This document shows positions 7,698 through 15,895 of a stretch of 33,759 nt of DNA, piece by piece; position 1 is the first letter of the stretch; each line of letters opens with the position of its first letter. This DNA comes from Spirochaetales bacterium (GTDB lineage Bacteria > Spirochaetota > Spirochaetia > SZUA-6 > JAFGRV01). Location of the stretch: the NCBI GenBank assembly GCA_016934975.1, contig JAFGRV010000060.1, forward strand, positions 1 to 33,759. Reading direction: 5' to 3'. Below the pieces are notes generated by a model. The model did not search any database and had not been told where the DNA came from. It saw only the letters and a list, made by a program, of their open reading frames with translations. A program made the position numbers and the translations under genes.

Positions 7698-8930
7698 ATG
7701 AAAGGAATAAATATTTCGAGAATGAATGTCCTGATAGCCATGGTTTTTATTTTGTCCATGGGGATGGGATACGGACAGGTTCATATCGATCTGGGAATTC
7801 CCAATTCAATTCCCTGCTATTGCCAGGAAACTGGGTTTTGGTGCGGAGCTGCTGTGGGACAGATGATACTTCAGGGGTATCCGGGGGGCCTTGAATTCCC
7901 TAATACTCAAGCTGATGTCTGGAGCACTATCCAGCTTTATAAAAATGATCCGGGAGTTCCCTGGTTTACCGATCCCGATGGCCTTCGAGGGGCGCTCATG
8001 GATCTGGGAAGCTCCCCCGGTGTCAATTGGGTGGTCTATGCAAAACCGGACAAAACAAAACTGATGTATAGTGTGGCTTATTGGATGAATAAAAGAGAAT
8101 ATCCCGTGGCGATCCTGATAAACGATTGGGCACATTGGGTGAATATAGTTGCCATAGAGACTGATGTTGATCCCCTTACCAATACCACAGTCAACTTGCA
8201 GTGGATTAAGATATACGACCCTGCTTCACCTTGGGGTTGTCCGTCGGCTGTAAGCGGGGGTGTGACAACATCCATGACCGGGGCAGCCTGGTATAATCCG
8301 GTGAATAACTATTTAGATAATCCCGGAAATTATCCCGCGAGTAAATGGAATGGTAATTTCATCGCGGTTATTGAACCTCCGAAACAAGACGGGATTGTTC
8401 TCGCCCCTAAAATAGAAGTCGTTCAGAAGGGAAGAATCCTTCCGCCGGAAGTAATAATGGAATACACATATAAATGGATTAAAAAGTATAATTTATTCGA
8501 AGACAGAACGTATAGCAGTTTCAGGAACCTTAATCCCCTTGAACCTATTCTTGTAAACAAGTCATTCGGGGCATACTATATCGTACCTTTTGGCTTTCCC
8601 GAAGATAATATCGCCCAAGGGTCACTGATCCTCAATGCATATACCGGTGATTTCGAACAAATCGGGGCTTATAAAAAGCCGGGAACATATCTTTCCGAGA
8701 AAGAGGCTGTACGAAAGGCTTTGAATTATCTGAAGTGTGGATGTAATGCTTATGTTGAAAAAGCAGAATTGAAATACATCTATAGTTCACAATCGGCAAA
8801 TCGCTTTTCACCAGTGTGGGAAGTACAGATTTATGCTGATGATCTAATAAACGAGAATACAGACATTCTTTATGTTACCAACTTGGGAGATGTATTGGAA
8901 CATCTTACCTTCCGGACTTTTGGTGATTAA
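7698..8930 (+). CDS. Secreted papain-like (C39-type) protease with PepSY-like tail
   Basis: A 410-residue exported protein. Residues 1-26 are a signal peptide ending near GMGYGQ. Residues about 30-240 are a papain-like domain of the C39/BtrH-like fold: oxyanion Q43 and nucleophile C49 in CQETGFWCGAA, H146 in WAHWVNIVAIE, and D174 in IYDPASP as the third residue. The C-terminal part (about 250-410) resembles PepSY-type inhibitor domains (NAYTGDFEQIG, then VWEVQI and VTNLGDVLEH), which often keep secreted proteases inactive. AAGGAG lies eight bases before the ATG. It lies 148 bases downstream of the TPR-CHAT gene on the same strand and is followed by a strong terminator. Assignment to a protease rather than another transglutaminase-like enzyme is probable, not certain. 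Confidence 0.75.
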   Translation: MKGINISRMNVLIAMVFILSMGMGYGQVHIDLGIPNSIPCYCQETGFWCGAAVGQMILQGYPGGLEFPNTQADVWSTIQLYKNDPGVPWFTDPDGLRGALMDLGSSPGVNWVVYAKPDKTKLMYSVAYWMNKREYPVAILINDWAHWVNIVAIETDVDPLTNTTVNLQWIKIYDPASPWGCPSAVSGGVTTSMTGAAWYNPVNNYLDNPGNYPASKWNGNFIAVIEPPKQDGIVLAPKIEVVQKGRILPPEVIMEYTYKWIKKYNLFEDRTYSSFRNLNPLEPILVNKSFGAYYIVPFGFPEDNIAQGSLILNAYTGDFEQIGAYKKPGTYLSEKEAVRKALNYLKCGCNAYVEKAELKYIYSSQSANRFSPVWEVQIYADDLINENTDILYVTNLGDVLEHLTFRTFGD

Positions 8931-8943
8931 ACTTTTCATTTTA

Positions 8944-8989
8944 TATACTGACAATTTTATAAATCCCTGATTACTATCAGGACAGTATA
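8944..8989. repeat. Nested inverted repeats after the papain-like gene
   Basis: TATACTG (8944-8950) pairs with CAGTATA (8983-8989). Nested inside, CCTGAT pairs with ATCAGG around a 4-base loop near 8967-8982. This forms a forked hairpin just before the main terminator. It may protect the 3' end of the transcript. Confidence 0.4.
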
Positions 8990-9000
8990 ATCCCTTAAAT

Positions 9001-9042
9001 CAGCCTGTTATATTTTTCATAACAGGCTGAACTTTTGTTTTA
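9001..9042 (+). terminator. Intrinsic terminator of the TPR-CHAT/papain-like side
   Basis: A perfect 11-bp stem, CAGCCTGTTAT (9001-9011) with ATAACAGGCTG (9019-9029), has a 7-base loop and is followed by ACTTTTGTTTTAC. It separates the plus-strand proteases from the minus-strand sigma module. Confidence 0.8.
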
Positions 9043-9173
9043 CTATTGCTATCCCGGACTTAATTCGGATACTGCAATTTTTATTGCCACAACCGCATAG
9101 AGAACAAAGTTATGTCCGGGGTAATAATGGAATAATTTATTTTTATTTTTAAATGTGCCGGTTGGATAGGGGA

Positions 9174-9812
9174 TTATTCATCAACCTTGCATTGAAATGA
9201 GAGAAAAGTCCCGGTCTTATTCGAGAGGCGTATAATGACGGGGACGAGTTCTTTAATAGTACTCCGGAATGAACAGAGGGTATCGATTTGTTGTGTTGTG
9301 ATAAGTTTATTGCTCTGCCAGATTTCAAGCAAAGAATTAATCATCATTTCCTCGTGGGATTCATCCGGAATAAATTGGCCCTTAAACGTAAAACCATCAT
9401 CTTTCTGAATAATGCTGTAATACATATCAATATATTCATTTTCTTTATACTTTATTTTTAATTTTCTATTTTTCTCTTTTGTTCCTCCGGTACCACGGAC
9501 TGCTGTTTTTAATTCCGGGGCAATATATTGAACGTCATTACGGGGAAACGGAATTATTTTTTTTAAAACTTCCGAGGTTTGGAGATTGGATTTAGTGTTG
9601 GTGATATCACCTTCCACGAATTCTTTCAGATCTTCCAGTTCTTCCCTGCACCAAGGGCAGGTCTTCAGATGGCTTTCTATCTCTTCTTTTAGATTATCGG
9701 GAAGGAGATTAAAATGGAAATCTCCCAAGTCCGAAGAAGTGGGACAATCAAAACGGTATAACTGTGACGTTAATCTTTTTTCGAAGTCATCTATTTCGTC
9801 TGATCCCGGCAT
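9174..9812 (-). CDS. Soluble zinc-binding anti-sigma factor (ZAS type)
   Basis: A 212-residue protein whose first 65 residues match the zf-HC2/ZAS anti-sigma domain: C23 in FDCPTSSDL, a helix, then the H-x3-C-x2-C motif H48-C52-C55 in HLKTCPWC. ZAS domains wrap around ECF-type sigma factors and release them on oxidation, ligand binding or proteolysis. Unlike most ZAS proteins it has no membrane segment. A basic linker (about 95-115) leads to a soluble C-terminal domain (about 115-212) that I do not recognise and that could be a sensor or protease target. AAGGA precedes the ATG at 9812 by about 11 bases. It lies 144 bases downstream of the sigma gene on the same strand, the usual sigma-then-anti-sigma order. 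Confidence 0.8.
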   Translation of the reverse strand: MPGSDEIDDFEKRLTSQLYRFDCPTSSDLGDFHFNLLPDNLKEEIESHLKTCPWCREELEDLKEFVEGDITNTKSNLQTSEVLKKIIPFPRNDVQYIAPELKTAVRGTGGTKEKNRKLKIKYKENEYIDMYYSIIQKDDGFTFKGQFIPDESHEEMMINSLLEIWQSNKLITTQQIDTLCSFRSTIKELVPVIIRLSNKTGTFLSFQCKVDE

Positions 9813-9956
9813 ATGCTTTTATTCCTTTCCTATAATATACAGCGTTTTAACAGCATAGTATAGCCTTTGTTTTCAAAGAAGGCTGCACTATGACCTTAAC
9901 GTAACTGTCACTATAATAAATGCATTACATACCCAATTCGTCACAACTTTTACTAG

Positions 9957-10631
9957 TTAAGTAACGATTTCCTTTAAGAGATCCAGAAGTTTTTCATCTT
10001 TTCTTAAAATCCGCTTTATTTTTTGTTGATTTACACGGACATCATTCGTTTCCTTCCAGATTTCCGGAAATTCCTTTACAATAGTCCTTGGTTTCATATC
10101 ACTGACAAAGAGCAGCCGTGATAAAAGCAGATCTTTGGATTCGGGTAAAATTACTTTCATATGATTCCATAATTCCTTTACGATAATCTGCTTCTCGTAA
10201 TTCGGCTCACATGCAAGATCGGAGACATCCTCCAAATCAATCATTTTTCGTTCATTTTTTCGCCTTTCCGTAAGCAGAACAGTGTGGACACATTTACGCC
10301 AATACGCCAGAAGTGCACCTAGTGAACTAAAATTTGAAAAGGGGTACCGCCGCAAAGCAAAAATGAACTGACTCATGCTGTCCATCACTATTCCATCCAC
10401 CTCCAGGTTAAGTTCGTTGAAATATGAATGATTTTTTACCCAATATAATACAAGGGGCTTATAAATATTATAAATAATTCCAACGGAAATATCACATTTT
10501 TCCTCAAAGGCCCTGCGAAACAACTCATAACAATACCTGGTTGTATGCTCCTCACCCTTGTGGAAATTCTGTGTCTGTTCCCGGCATTTTTCTTTTAATT
10601 CTTTTAGACTTAATTCTTTTAGGGGATCCAT
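9957..10631 (-). CDS. Sigma-70-family (ECF-like) sigma factor
   Basis: A 224-residue protein. Residues about 30-130 resemble sigma region 2, with a conserved aromatic-rich segment (ALRRYPFSNFSSLGALLAYW) and the basic helix LTERRKNERK. Residues about 150-224 resemble region 4 but are divergent: KDLLLSRLLFVSDMKPRTIV followed by KIKRILRKDEKLLDLL, a pattern I associate with sigma-like proteins found beside TPR-CHAT and protease genes. Region 3 and region 1 are absent. The ATG at 10631 has no good ribosome site, so expression may be low. Its role is to direct RNA polymerase to its own regulon, presumably held in check by the ZAS protein encoded next to it. Target promoters are not identified. Confidence 0.72.
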   Translation of the reverse strand: MDPLKELSLKELKEKCREQTQNFHKGEEHTTRYCYELFRRAFEEKCDISVGIIYNIYKPLVLYWVKNHSYFNELNLEVDGIVMDSMSQFIFALRRYPFSNFSSLGALLAYWRKCVHTVLLTERRKNERKMIDLEDVSDLACEPNYEKQIIVKELWNHMKVILPESKDLLLSRLLFVSDMKPRTIVKEFPEIWKETNDVRVNQQKIKRILRKDEKLLDLLKEIVT

Positions 10632-10982
10632 ATAGTATTGAACCTAACAATTTATTTACTCCCAATTAATTGGTTTTCCCTGTCCAACGAACCATCAGTT
10701 TTGATTTTTTCCTTCAGATATAAAGAAATTGAAAACCACTTTTATCAGGAAATACCGAAAAAACAAATGTTTTCCGGTATAGTTATTGTTTACTGGTCTG
10801 CCTTACCGTTAGAAACTCCATATATTTTTATTTCTTAGCAAAAAAAAACACAGCAAACCATTATAATCGGAAATACTGACAATACATCATTTGTCAGTTT
10901 TAAATAGCGTACAGTATATGAAAACCATATTTTCTTAATTTTGTCAACATATAAAGTTTATCTGTTATTATACTCACCTGTT

Positions 10983-11087
10983 AAAAAGGAATTGTCCGGA
11001 AAGATGGCCAAAAGATCACCTGCAAAGTCCGTTCATTGAACGGCGGTGGCTTTCTTTTGCTCATAATTTAAACTTTCCGGACAATCC
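10983..11087 (-). terminator. Long-stem terminator of the subtilase gene
   Basis: On the minus strand, CTTTCCGGACAAT at 11073-11085 is the reverse complement of ATTGTCCGGAAAG at 10991-11003, giving a 13-bp perfect stem that extends further with one mismatch. TTTTT follows at 10987-10983. The unusually large loop contains the 51-bp dispersed palindrome, as if that element had inserted into the loop of a pre-existing terminator. Confidence 0.7.
11009..11059 (-). repeat. 51-bp dispersed imperfect palindrome, copy A
   Basis: The element runs from CAAAAG to CTTTTG. It contains the hairpin CCGTTC-ATT-GAACGG and outer CACC/GGTG arms. A second copy lies at 33701-33751 in the opposite orientation. 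The two match at 48 of 51 positions by eye. Two of the three differences are in the hairpin loop and one is at the end. It is REP- or MITE-like, or a conserved structured RNA. Confidence 0.7.
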
Positions 11088-11122
11088 GTTAATTAAATAT
11101 GCTTGTTTTAAAGTAAATTTTG

Positions 11123-12829
11123 TTATAGTCCCTGCTTAACCGGAAGAACATCAAATCCCCCGGATGCTGTAGACGAAGACCTTAAGGTGAGTATTGCCCC
11201 GGGAATACTTTCACCTTGGGATAAAAGTGCTGCCACGGCTCCGGAAACCATACCGGTCGCAAAGGAACTTCCGGACCATATACCCCAACCGGATGTATTG
11301 GCATCCGTTGAATCGGTATAGGGACTGCTTAAATAAATACTCAAGATACCGTCGGTTGTTATTTTACTTGAATTAACTTCGCCCCCAAAGGCCAGGAATC
11401 CACCGGTACCTGGTTCGTTGGAAAAACTGGATATCTTTCCATTCCGCTGAGTGGATCCCACACCAATAACGTCCTTAAACCGGGCAGGGTATCCCGCATC
11501 ATGGTGGTCCCGGATTTTACTATCATTTCCGGCTGCTGCAATCACGACGCCATTATGATTCTTTATCAATTCTACGGCATCAAAGAGGAGTGTAAGAAAA
11601 AGTTCCGGCTTTTGCAGACCGTATATCATTTTTATTCTTATATCGGTTATTTCTTCGTTATATTTATTCTCTTTGTCGGGGAACCTGAGTTTCGTAGTGA
11701 GACTTGTGTTAACCACAAAGGGATTGTCATTATCAACCTGATCTAAAACCTCCTGAAAACCCCATAAGAGTGAATCCAGAGTTCCTGCGGCATAGTGGTT
11801 CATGACTTCGATAAGATGCAGACGCGAATCAGGGGAAAGAAGGTTAATTATTCCGGCGATAAAAGTACCATGGTCCGAAAGATTTCGATTTCCATAGTTT
11901 TCATTCAGATAGGTGTTAAAATCGGGATCAAGGCATCCATTGTATTGAATGGAATGCTCGGTACCTATTAATGAAAATATATTCTTAATAACTTTGTTTT
12001 TATTATAAAAGACATATCCTTCAAATAAGGCTGTTATTTCAGGTAACGTATCCAGAATATAAACATCTATTTTTTCTTTAGACGGTAACCGTGTCTTAAT
12101 AATTTCCTTTGGAAACTCGAATGCCGGTAAAATCGGAGAAGCCAAACCGGAAATCCCCGAAGCATCGATAGCATAATCTGCTTCTGTAACCGGATCCTTC
12201 GGTTTTATGGGCAATCCAGCGGGAGCTCCGGTAGTCATACCACTCATGAACTGGCCCACCATCATCCAGTTAACCGATACACCCTTTAATGTATATTCTT
12301 TATCCTTCAGATAAAACGGACCTTCCGCTGTCATCCCGAGGGAAAATACCATGAGCATAAAGTCTGTTTCTTCGGCAGTTAAATTAAGTCCCGATCTATT
12401 TACGGATATCGTTGCAAAAGAATTATTTTCTTTTGCCTTAATCTCATAATACTGCTCAGGATTAATTTGAATAGAACCGAATAATTTATCTTTATTTCTG
12501 TCCAACCATTGGACAGCCCTGTCGATATCCTGGGTCAACTTATACCTGTCACCATCCAGGAGTAATCCCTGTAATGTATGAGATAAAATTCCGTATTTGA
12601 AATTCGAGAAGAAGACGGCGAGTTCATTCGAAAGCGCTCTTAATTCTTCTTTGGTGATGTCACTGTCCCTCCCGGCATAAGTGAACTCGACAACAATATC
12701 CCGGGTAAAAATACGGATATCCTCGCCATCCTGATACGCCTGTTGCCCGTAAGCCGGACAAAAGCCTATACACAAAAATAGTATGATTCCTAATAAAAAA
12801 AGCCGTGTTTTAATTACTTCCCCTATCAT
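11123..12829 (-). CDS. Secreted subtilisin-like serine protease (S8)
   Basis: A 568-residue exported protein. Residues 1-29 are a signal peptide (hydrophobic LFLLGIILFLCIGF, then a cleavage site near AYGQ). Residues about 35-245 are an N-terminal region that may act as a prodomain or sensor. The peptidase domain (about 253-550) carries D260 in VYILDT, H320 in SDHGTFIAG, oxyanion N435 in AAAGND, and S522 in SGSSFATG, so the triad is intact. The first Asp motif is weak (LDTLPE instead of DTG). AGGAGG lies five bases before the ATG. It is transcribed toward the sigma gene but has its own terminator. Three identical-type palindromes sit 78-139 bases upstream, so it is probably tightly regulated. 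No C-terminal anchor is visible. Confidence 0.9.
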   Translation of the reverse strand: MIGEVIKTRLFLLGIILFLCIGFCPAYGQQAYQDGEDIRIFTRDIVVEFTYAGRDSDITKEELRALSNELAVFFSNFKYGILSHTLQGLLLDGDRYKLTQDIDRAVQWLDRNKDKLFGSIQINPEQYYEIKAKENNSFATISVNRSGLNLTAEETDFMLMVFSLGMTAEGPFYLKDKEYTLKGVSVNWMMVGQFMSGMTTGAPAGLPIKPKDPVTEADYAIDASGISGLASPILPAFEFPKEIIKTRLPSKEKIDVYILDTLPEITALFEGYVFYNKNKVIKNIFSLIGTEHSIQYNGCLDPDFNTYLNENYGNRNLSDHGTFIAGIINLLSPDSRLHLIEVMNHYAAGTLDSLLWGFQEVLDQVDNDNPFVVNTSLTTKLRFPDKENKYNEEITDIRIKMIYGLQKPELFLTLLFDAVELIKNHNGVVIAAAGNDSKIRDHHDAGYPARFKDVIGVGSTQRNGKISSFSNEPGTGGFLAFGGEVNSSKITTDGILSIYLSSPYTDSTDANTSGWGIWSGSSFATGMVSGAVAALLSQGESIPGAILTLRSSSTASGGFDVLPVKQGL

Positions 12830-12906
12830 ATTTTCCTCCTATAAACTATTAAATTCTAAACCTGTTTAATTCTTTCTTCTTCTATAAAGATTATTAAAAG
12901 AATAAA

Positions 12907-12968
12907 GGTGACTACTGTCACCAACTTAAGGTGACTACTGTCACCAACTTAAGGTGACTACAGTCACC
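12907..12968. promoter_or_regulatory. Three tandem palindromic operators, 23-bp period, upstream of the subtilase
   Basis: GGTGACTACTGTCACC occurs at 12907-12922 and 12930-12945, and GGTGACTACAGTCACC at 12953-12968. Each has 6-bp perfect arms around four bases. Copies are separated by the identical spacer AACTTAA. The 23-bp period is close to two helical turns, so bound dimers would lie nearly on one face. They lie 78-139 bases upstream of the subtilase ATG. A cooperative repressor or activator site is the simplest reading. An origin iteron is less likely because no replication gene is near. Confidence 0.75.
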
Positions 12969-13418
12969 AATTGGCCGCAAAAACAATACACCCCTCCTTT
13001 TGAAATAAATGATATGCAAACCTTTATTGTCACAGATTTTTCTTTATTATTGATATGTTTGACAACCCTCATCGGGAATTACGCATAACAGACTGGTGAC
13101 GCTATTCCTGGTGAGATTGTTAATCAATTTCATTATTGTTACCGGAAAACCCTAAGATTCTTTTTTTATTCTGCCTTTAACCGCTCTAAACAAGCATGTT
13201 CTATTGTATTATATACAGCACTTATGTTAATTAATCCAATATATCATTCATTTTTTTAAATATTTTTTTATAAACCCGGTTCTGCTGTTTTTTTATTCAC
13301 CTTCATTCACACTATGGAAAAAACAGGGATCCGGATATGTCGTCCGAAGCTTTTCAAGCTGACTCGTTAAATACCCCTTAAAAATCATCCGCCTTTTATA
13401 CGAAAATCACCGGAAGTC
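12969..13418. other. 450-bp AT-rich gap between the operators and the U32 gene
   Basis: No credible gene. On the minus strand AGGAGG followed six bases later by TTG (around 12985-12992) would start a 21-codon ORF running into the operators; I do not consider it convincing. The rest is T-rich with weak hairpins only. Confidence 0.5.
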
Positions 13419-15740
13419 TCAACTTATCCCTGTCTGTTTCAAGCTTTCTTTTTCCGCGAACACATAGGTGAGACAATTCCGGACAATCACCTTGAACCGA
13501 GTATTTCCCTGCCGGAGAACATCCTCAAAATATCCCGGGCAATCGGGGCACTCCAGGGAGAACTCCTTGGAGAACTCCGCGGAACAGGCATGTTTCATAA
13601 AACAAATCCTGCTCACAAACAATGGGGGATTAAACCCGGGTCCCGTCCTTTTCAGAATGCTGTCGGATATCCCGGGCAGCCCGGAAACTGCTTTATACGC
13701 TTCATTATCCCCTTCTATCCAAAAATAGGAAAAAAGAATTTTCCGGCTATTTTGAAACGAGTTGCGGAGTAATACATGAGAACGCAACAAAAAGGCGAGG
13801 GAAACGCGGTTCCCGCAGTAAAGAAAAAAATCGGTAAAGAAGAAAAGATTGGGAAGATGCTCCAGGGACGAAAGAAGAGCAAGATGAGAGATATTGTTAA
13901 GCCCAAGAACAAAACGATTTTCCCGGTATAAAGAAAAGAATTTAAGAAGCTTTTCACATAGATTTTCATTCTTCATGATGACAGGTGCAAGGGCGCCAAA
14001 CCATGTTCCCTCATAATGATAAAAATCCGAAATATCTATTTCATCACTCTCATTGATAAAAGGGACAATTGTCGTACTCCCTTTTATGAGTGCCCGACGT
14101 GGTACTCTCAGATCCGGCTCCGGGGGTCCGGATAATTGGGAAAGCAAGGTATCAATCCAAAGAGAGATACGATGACAAAAAGCCTCTTTCGTTTCCGCAT
14201 AGTTTTTACCGATTATTTCCAGAACCTCCCGTCTTGTTTTTTTTATCAATGACGGGGGAATAAAAAGACGCGTGTCCGGGTATGCTGTTTTGTTCGTAAT
14301 GGTGAGTTGTTCCACCCAAAAAAGTGATTCCCCGGGCCGGTTGAATTCCCCGGCTATTTTTTCAAAAGCAGGAAACTCTTTATCTGCTCTTTCCACATGA
14401 AATGGCAGGGTCACTTCAAACAGGTGAGCGTTATTGATACTGATAGTCACATCAACCTTATGGTCATACAAGAAAAGAGTGATACGGCAGGGGATCCTGT
14501 AGAGGGGAATCTCCCCTTCCGGTAATTCCGGCTGCTGCGTTTTTTTTGATGATACCTGGAAAATGGCACTGCCGGTTTCAGGGAGGATATGATGACAAAT
14601 CAGGACATATTCTCCTTTTTTTGCACTATAGACTGATTTCCCATTCTTTATCATCTTCTGTATTCCGAAAAGCACATGGTCATTAATCGAAGACCCTGAA
14701 AAAAACAACAATCCGTCGTGAAGCTCAATGTCCCTGTTTAATAGAAGGGAAAATCCCTCTTTTGAAACCTTTTCCACCTCTCCCAGTTTTATTCCCATAT
14801 GGGAGGGATAGGTTGTGTTGATGATATCCCCTGGCTTTGGAGATGAAAAAAAGCCGTTGGTGGGATTTCTTGAAAAAATCAAGGTTGATGAGGTAAGCTC
14901 CTGGTCCGCACTTTGCTTCTGCTTTGTAAGGAGGGATTTGTAATATCTGCACAGATGAGAGACATATGAAGGCGATTTCATCCTGCCTTCGATCTTAAAA
15001 GCATCAATCCCCATATCAAGAAGTTTTGAAACATTTTCCCTGAACATAAGATCATTACAGGAAAAATAATAGCCTTTGTCCGGTCCTTTTTCGAACCAGG
15101 TCCTGCATATCTGGGCGCATTCGCCCCTGTTCCCCGATCTGTTTAAGAGCATTCCCGAGGCGAGACAGAGCCCGGAATAACTGTAGCAGAGGGCCCCGTG
15201 AATAAAAACCTCCAGTTCCATATCAGGGTGGGCGTCCCGGATCTCTCTGATCTCATTCATAGTGAGTTCCCTGGCAAGGACTACCCGTTTTACTCCGAGT
15301 TCCTTTAACACAGCGACCCCTTCTTTATTGTAGACGCACAGTTGGGTAGATGCGTGGATACGAAGTCCGGGGAAATGCGTGCGGATGATGTCGAGCAATC
15401 CTAAATCCTGGAGAATAATCCCGTCCACACCCAGGGCAGAGAGATCATAAAGAAGACTGATGATTTCCCGGATTTCATTTTCTTTAATAATCGTGTTAAG
15501 GGCTATAAATACTTTTTTATCATGGTCATGAGCGAATCGGATCACACGGCGTAATTCATGAAGGGAAAGATTTTTGGCATATTTCCGGGCGGAAAACGAC
15601 TCCAATCCGGCATACACGGCATCCGCACCGTTTTCCAGGGCAATGATCGCCGTGGTAAAACTTCCGGCCGGTGCCACAAGTTCACAGGGTTTTTTATCAA
15701 ACGTCATGCCGCCCTTTTTCTCCTTATTGTTGACATACAT
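13419..15740 (-). CDS. Peptidase U32 family protein, RlhA-like RNA hydroxylation enzyme
   Basis: A 773-residue cytoplasmic protein of the U32 family. The N-terminus (ELVAPAGSFTTAIIALENGADAVYAGL, residues 20-46) is the family's TIM-barrel start. The signature E177-V-F-I-H-G-A-L-C185 continues to SYSGLC192, followed by C208, C212 and C228, matching the conserved cysteines. The long C-terminal half is as in the larger members such as E. coli RlhA (23S rRNA C2501 hydroxylation). Smaller members (TrhP, UbiU/V) end earlier. Members are usually not proteases despite the name; hydroxylation of RNA is the family-based expectation. The start at 15740 has AAGGA five bases upstream. A second ATG at codon 12 is also possible. 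It is a monocistronic gene divergent from the Rpn nuclease. Confidence 0.85.
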   Translation of the reverse strand: MYVNNKEKKGGMTFDKKPCELVAPAGSFTTAIIALENGADAVYAGLESFSARKYAKNLSLHELRRVIRFAHDHDKKVFIALNTIIKENEIREIISLLYDLSALGVDGIILQDLGLLDIIRTHFPGLRIHASTQLCVYNKEGVAVLKELGVKRVVLARELTMNEIREIRDAHPDMELEVFIHGALCYSYSGLCLASGMLLNRSGNRGECAQICRTWFEKGPDKGYYFSCNDLMFRENVSKLLDMGIDAFKIEGRMKSPSYVSHLCRYYKSLLTKQKQSADQELTSSTLIFSRNPTNGFFSSPKPGDIINTTYPSHMGIKLGEVEKVSKEGFSLLLNRDIELHDGLLFFSGSSINDHVLFGIQKMIKNGKSVYSAKKGEYVLICHHILPETGSAIFQVSSKKTQQPELPEGEIPLYRIPCRITLFLYDHKVDVTISINNAHLFEVTLPFHVERADKEFPAFEKIAGEFNRPGESLFWVEQLTITNKTAYPDTRLFIPPSLIKKTRREVLEIIGKNYAETKEAFCHRISLWIDTLLSQLSGPPEPDLRVPRRALIKGSTTIVPFINESDEIDISDFYHYEGTWFGALAPVIMKNENLCEKLLKFFSLYRENRFVLGLNNISHLALLSSLEHLPNLFFFTDFFLYCGNRVSLAFLLRSHVLLRNSFQNSRKILFSYFWIEGDNEAYKAVSGLPGISDSILKRTGPGFNPPLFVSRICFMKHACSAEFSKEFSLECPDCPGYFEDVLRQGNTRFKVIVRNCLTYVFAEKESLKQTGIS

Positions 15741-15860
15741 TATATCCTTTTTGGATTATTTAAAGAAGAGTTTGAGATAGAAAAGAGATTGGCTTAGGTG
15801 TTCTTTTACACGGAGTATTGTTATTTGTGAGAGGAAAGATAGGACCCGGACAATTTCACC

Positions 15861-15889
15861 TTCACTTTTACATCATAACATTGTATAAT
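15861..15889 (+). promoter_or_regulatory. Sigma-70 promoter giving a leaderless Rpn transcript
   Basis: TTCACT at 15861-15866, a 17-base spacer and a perfect TATAAT at 15884-15889. The expected start, seven bases on, falls on the A of the ATG at 15896, which has no ribosome site. Confidence 0.55.
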
Positions 15890-15895
15890 TATTAT

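Larger units (their letters stand above)
10632..11122. other. 491-bp gap between the sigma factor and the subtilase
   Basis: No credible gene. It holds two AT-rich hairpins. ATACCGAAAAAACA with TGTTTTCCGGTAT lies at 10752-10780. ACTGACAA (10875-10882) with TTGTCAGT (10891-10898) is followed by TTTTAAAT. It also holds the subtilase terminator and one copy of the 51-bp dispersed palindrome. The sigma-gene promoter must lie in the first part but no clear motif was found. Confidence 0.6.

Noticed and set aside
10638-10838. 66-codon plus-strand frame upstream of the sigma gene
   Set aside because: No ribosome site, low-complexity composition and it contains a hairpin; likely non-coding.
8941-10890. 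Shared string TACTGACAAT near 8947 and 10874 as a common promoter or operator
   Set aside because: Short, each copy sits in a different hairpin and neither is placed at a promoter; chance is likely.
7637-10925. Similar ATAGCGTA...ATATGAA strings near 7640 and 10902 as promoters of the ECF-like sigma factor
   Set aside because: The second copy does not precede a gene on that strand and no -35 block is shared.
11009-11059. Known riboswitch (cyclic-di-GMP type) because of an AAAGCCACCG stretch
   Set aside because: The surrounding helices, tetraloop and receptor of that class are not present; only a short string matches.
12907-12968. Three repeats as a mini CRISPR array
   Set aside because: The spacers are identical 7-mers and the repeats are palindromic 16-mers, so it is an operator-like tandem array, not repeats with unique spacers.
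12985-12995. TTG-started 21-codon leader peptide through the operator repeats
   Set aside because: Composition is repeat-derived and the start is poor; the dyads are better explained as protein-binding DNA.
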